Origin: Ananas comosus
Lineage: Eukaryota > Streptophyta > Magnoliopsida > Poales > Bromeliaceae
NCBI RefSeq assembly: GCF_001540865.1
Contig: NC_033622.1
Coordinates: 10,135,838 to 10,199,837 of the forward strand
DNA length: 64,000 nt
Direction: 5' to 3'
The notes under the pieces are model-generated. The model worked only from the letters and a program-made list of their open reading frames with translations, searched no databases and was not told the DNA's origin. Position 1 is the stretch's first letter, and each line of letters opens with the position of its first letter. Below, piece by piece: positions 62,627-64,000 of this stretch. The translations under genes were made by a program, and so were the position numbers.

Positions 62627-62919
62627 GGGCTTAATCACCTGGATGTGAGGAGGAGAGGGAGGAGCGAGAGAAATCCGCCAGGGAGAGGATTCGAAGAAGG
62701 AGAGGTCGGGGGGACGGCGATAGCGAGGCGTTGGGAGCGGAGGAAGCGGCGGAGGAGCGAGCAGGCGACGGGGTCTTGGGCGCCTCGCACCGCCGCGGCT
62801 AGAAGGAGGGGGAAGACTGCTCGATCGAACGAGGAGAAGCAGGAGGAGGAGGTGGAGGTGGTCTTCTTGCGTACTCCTTTCCTCCTCTTCTTGCGGCGAG
62901 CCTCTTCTTCCTCCTCCAT
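56929..62919 (-). CDS. NO66-like JmjC 2-oxoglutarate/Fe(II) oxygenase, four exons
   Basis: Exons (- strand) are 62919-62639, 61504-61271, 59762-58539 and 57556-56929, total 2367 nt or 788 aa. All three introns are phase 2, GT-AG, and the frame closes exactly. An in-frame TGA stands two codons before the chosen ATG. The N-terminus is acidic then basic (MEEEEEARRKKRRKGVRKK), a plausible nuclear or nucleolar signal. Exon 2 looks ARM-like (VVKCLISALGSQSYRVAKAA). Exon 3 holds the JmjC/cupin core: HYD iron ligands H481 and D483, candidate 2OG lysine K496 in GRKHW, and distal H546 in YIPRGYAHMAH. The H-to-H spacing of 65 agrees with my recollection of human NO66 (H340/H405). Exon 4 is a helical C-terminal domain. 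Family members are ribosomal-protein histidyl hydroxylases with reported H3K4/K36 demethylase activity; the substrate in plants is not shown here. Confidence 0.92.
57557..58538 (-). other. Intron 3 of the NO66-like gene
   Basis: A 982-nt intron with GTAAGT donor and TTTCAG acceptor. No transposon or RNA gene is recognised inside it. Confidence 0.75.
59977..60333. mobile_element. MULE-type MITE (family A) in intron 2 of the NO66-like gene
   Basis: Starts GGGTAAACTTCAAATACC, ends GGTATTTGAAGTTTTCCC, with perfect 9-bp duplications TACAAAATA (59968-59976 and 60334-60342). Nearly the same length as the copy at 43482-43837. Confidence 0.87.
60342..60388. repeat. (TAG)n(TAA)n microsatellite
   Basis: TAG repeats turning into TAA repeats immediately after the right duplication of the intronic MITE. 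Confidence 0.85.
60491..60912. repeat. Two direct LTR-like segments in an intron
   Basis: 60491-60630 and 60757-60912 share CCCATATCGGATAATG/CTCATATCAGATAATG, GAGAGTGTGAAGG, GATGGGCACA, AAACTAATAA and GAGTTATTAG. The second is preceded by TGTAACAACCCC, a usual LTR start. Probably the remains of one retroelement LTR pair or a duplicated LTR piece. Confidence 0.55.
61505..62638 (-). other. Intron 1 of the NO66-like gene
   Basis: The intron begins CAG|GTGATT and is followed within a few bases by a (CT)n tract (about 62593-62630, written as GA on +). The rest is low-copy AT-rich sequence with no recognised element. Confidence 0.75.
62593..62630. repeat. (GA)n microsatellite at the start of intron 1
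   Basis: AG repeats on the + strand (CT on the gene strand) within 50 nt of the first splice donor of the NO66-like gene. Confidence 0.9.
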
Positions 62920-63394
62920 GTATCAGATGGAATTTGGAGTTTAATCTCACTGTAGAGCACAAACTCTTCAAAATGGATTATTGATATGGAATAACAATGA
63001 CTCTTATACATACAAAATCTAGGGTTAATTGCATACAGCGCCTTTAGCGAATTATAAATATATTTTTACAAAATTCAACTTTCTTATGTTATTTCTATAA
63101 AAAATTCTAATATTTTCAAATATATTATTACCATTAGAATTTAGTTAATTATAGATAAAATACTTAACCCTGGTTAGTCATTTTTTATCCATCTTATATT
63201 ATATTTTTTTTCTCTTAATCAAAACTGTACTAATAAAAACTCTTCTTCTTTCTTTTTCCTCTTTCTCTGCCTCTTCCTCTTTCTCCTTCATGCTAGTTTC
63301 ATACCCAATTCAATATTTGTGTAAACAATGCAACATTTGCACAATTTATATAATATTGCATAATTTTTATACTAAATTACAAATAATATAGTAT
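62920..63394. other. Upstream region of the NO66-like gene
   Basis: 5' flank of the - strand gene. AT-rich, with a C/T-rich part at 63240-63300; no clear TATA box was picked out. Confidence 0.45.
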
Positions 63395-64000
63395 ATTATA
63401 GACCGATTTACATAAAAAATCCAAAAATTTTGAGCTTTTGCAAAGCTAGACTGCCTTTTTCAATTTTACAGATTCGGTCCGAATTTTTAGCAAATTGACC
63501 AAAATACCCTTATACTTTTTTCTCTCTCCTTTTTTTTTCTCGTGTTCTTTTTTCTTTTCTCACCGAAGAATGCGGGAAGGCGGAGGTGGAAACGGCCCCC
63601 CTCACCTTTGCCTCTCATGCCCTCGCACTTGCTTGCGCACCTCCCGCCCTTCTCGCCTCAGCCCCCCGCCTAGGCCGTGCTGCGATCCCCCCCCCTCCTT
63701 TTTTTTTCCTCTCTGACCCTCCTCCACCCACCGTCCCCACCACCGCCGTCGGTGACGAAGAGGAAATACTTCTCGGGGTCGAGAAGCAGCCGGCGAGGGA
63801 GGGAGAGAAAAATAGTTACACTCCGGCGAGAGCGGTGGCTGCGATAGAGAGCAAGGGAGAGGTCGTGACCAAAAAAATTATAGAAAAAAAATAAAAATAA
63901 TAAAAAATATTTTTTCTACAGAAAAGATCAAAAATTATAGAAGACAGAAGAAGAATATGAAATTGTACTGTTAAAATAAAGTTACACTGTTTTAAAAAAA
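63395..64000 (+). mobile_element. Left arm of a second foldback element, cut by the window end
   Basis: Matches the left arm at 43890-44832: TTGAGCTTTTGCAAAGC, GACCAAAATACCCTTATA, T/C tract, GC-rich part, then GAAGAATATGAAATTG and ATAAAGTTACACTG at the last bases. The right arm would lie beyond 64000. Confidence 0.65.

Noticed and set aside
62513..62971. Alternative - strand frames over exon 1 of the NO66-like gene
   Set aside because: They do not join in frame with exon 2 through the GT donor at 62638; the 62919 start does.

Overview
The window is nuclear DNA from a flowering plant, most likely a monocot. The evidence is spliced genes with GT-AG introns, very GC-rich exons in two AAA-ATPase genes set in AT-rich intergenic DNA, and dense nested plant-type transposable elements (solo LTRs with 5-bp target duplications, 9-bp-duplication MITEs, hAT MITEs, tRNA-derived SINEs, long (TA)n tracts). 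A commelinid monocot such as pineapple or a palm would fit the high GC of the ATPase exons, but I cannot fix the species.

Only three intact protein-coding genes can be supported. Two are paralogous BCS1-like AAA-ATPases of the At3g50930/At3g50940 (OM66/HSR4) type on the + strand, at 3793-7329 and 41000-43282. Each has two exons, and in both a phase-2 intron splits the same Gly codon just before the Walker A loop (506 and 505 aa). The third is a four-exon gene on the - strand (62919-56929, 788 aa) for a NO66-like JmjC 2-oxoglutarate/Fe(II) oxygenase with an intact HxD...H iron triad, an N-terminal basic stretch and an ARM-like region. No metabolic operon, CRISPR-like or defence-type system is visible.

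Layout: 1-2230 holds (TA)n tracts with two families of palindromic elements inserted in them. 3.8-7.3 kb is AAA-ATPase gene 1. 9.5-14.2 kb has two solo LTRs of one TGTCACGCC family in opposite orientation. 14.2-20.2 kb holds degenerate LTR and repeat fragments. 20.7-29.2 kb is a three-level nest: an older MULE-type MITE, a third solo LTR of the same family inserted in it, and a 5.7-kb GC-rich TG...CA element inserted in that. 29.4-36.5 kb has several MITEs and three SINE copies. 36.9-39.5 kb has a Harbinger-like element and a degraded copia gag region with a fourth SINE. 41.0-43.3 kb is AAA-ATPase gene 2, followed by a MULE-MITE and a 2.4-kb palindromic foldback element. 46-53.8 kb has more MITEs, an AT-only low-complexity block and a 578-bp tandem triplication. 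53.8-56.9 kb is quiet sequence downstream of the NO66-like gene, which fills 56.9-62.9 kb. The left half of another foldback element runs off the right edge.

Nothing links the three genes into one pathway. The ATPase pair looks like a local duplication since separated by about 34 kb of transposon insertions. The best second-look items are the three solo LTRs with different palindromic motif clusters at a matching place, the 5.7-kb coding-free TG...CA element, the G-box/telobox triplication, and the palindromic elements housed in (TA)n. Splice sites and element ends were read by eye; no alignment or database search was run.
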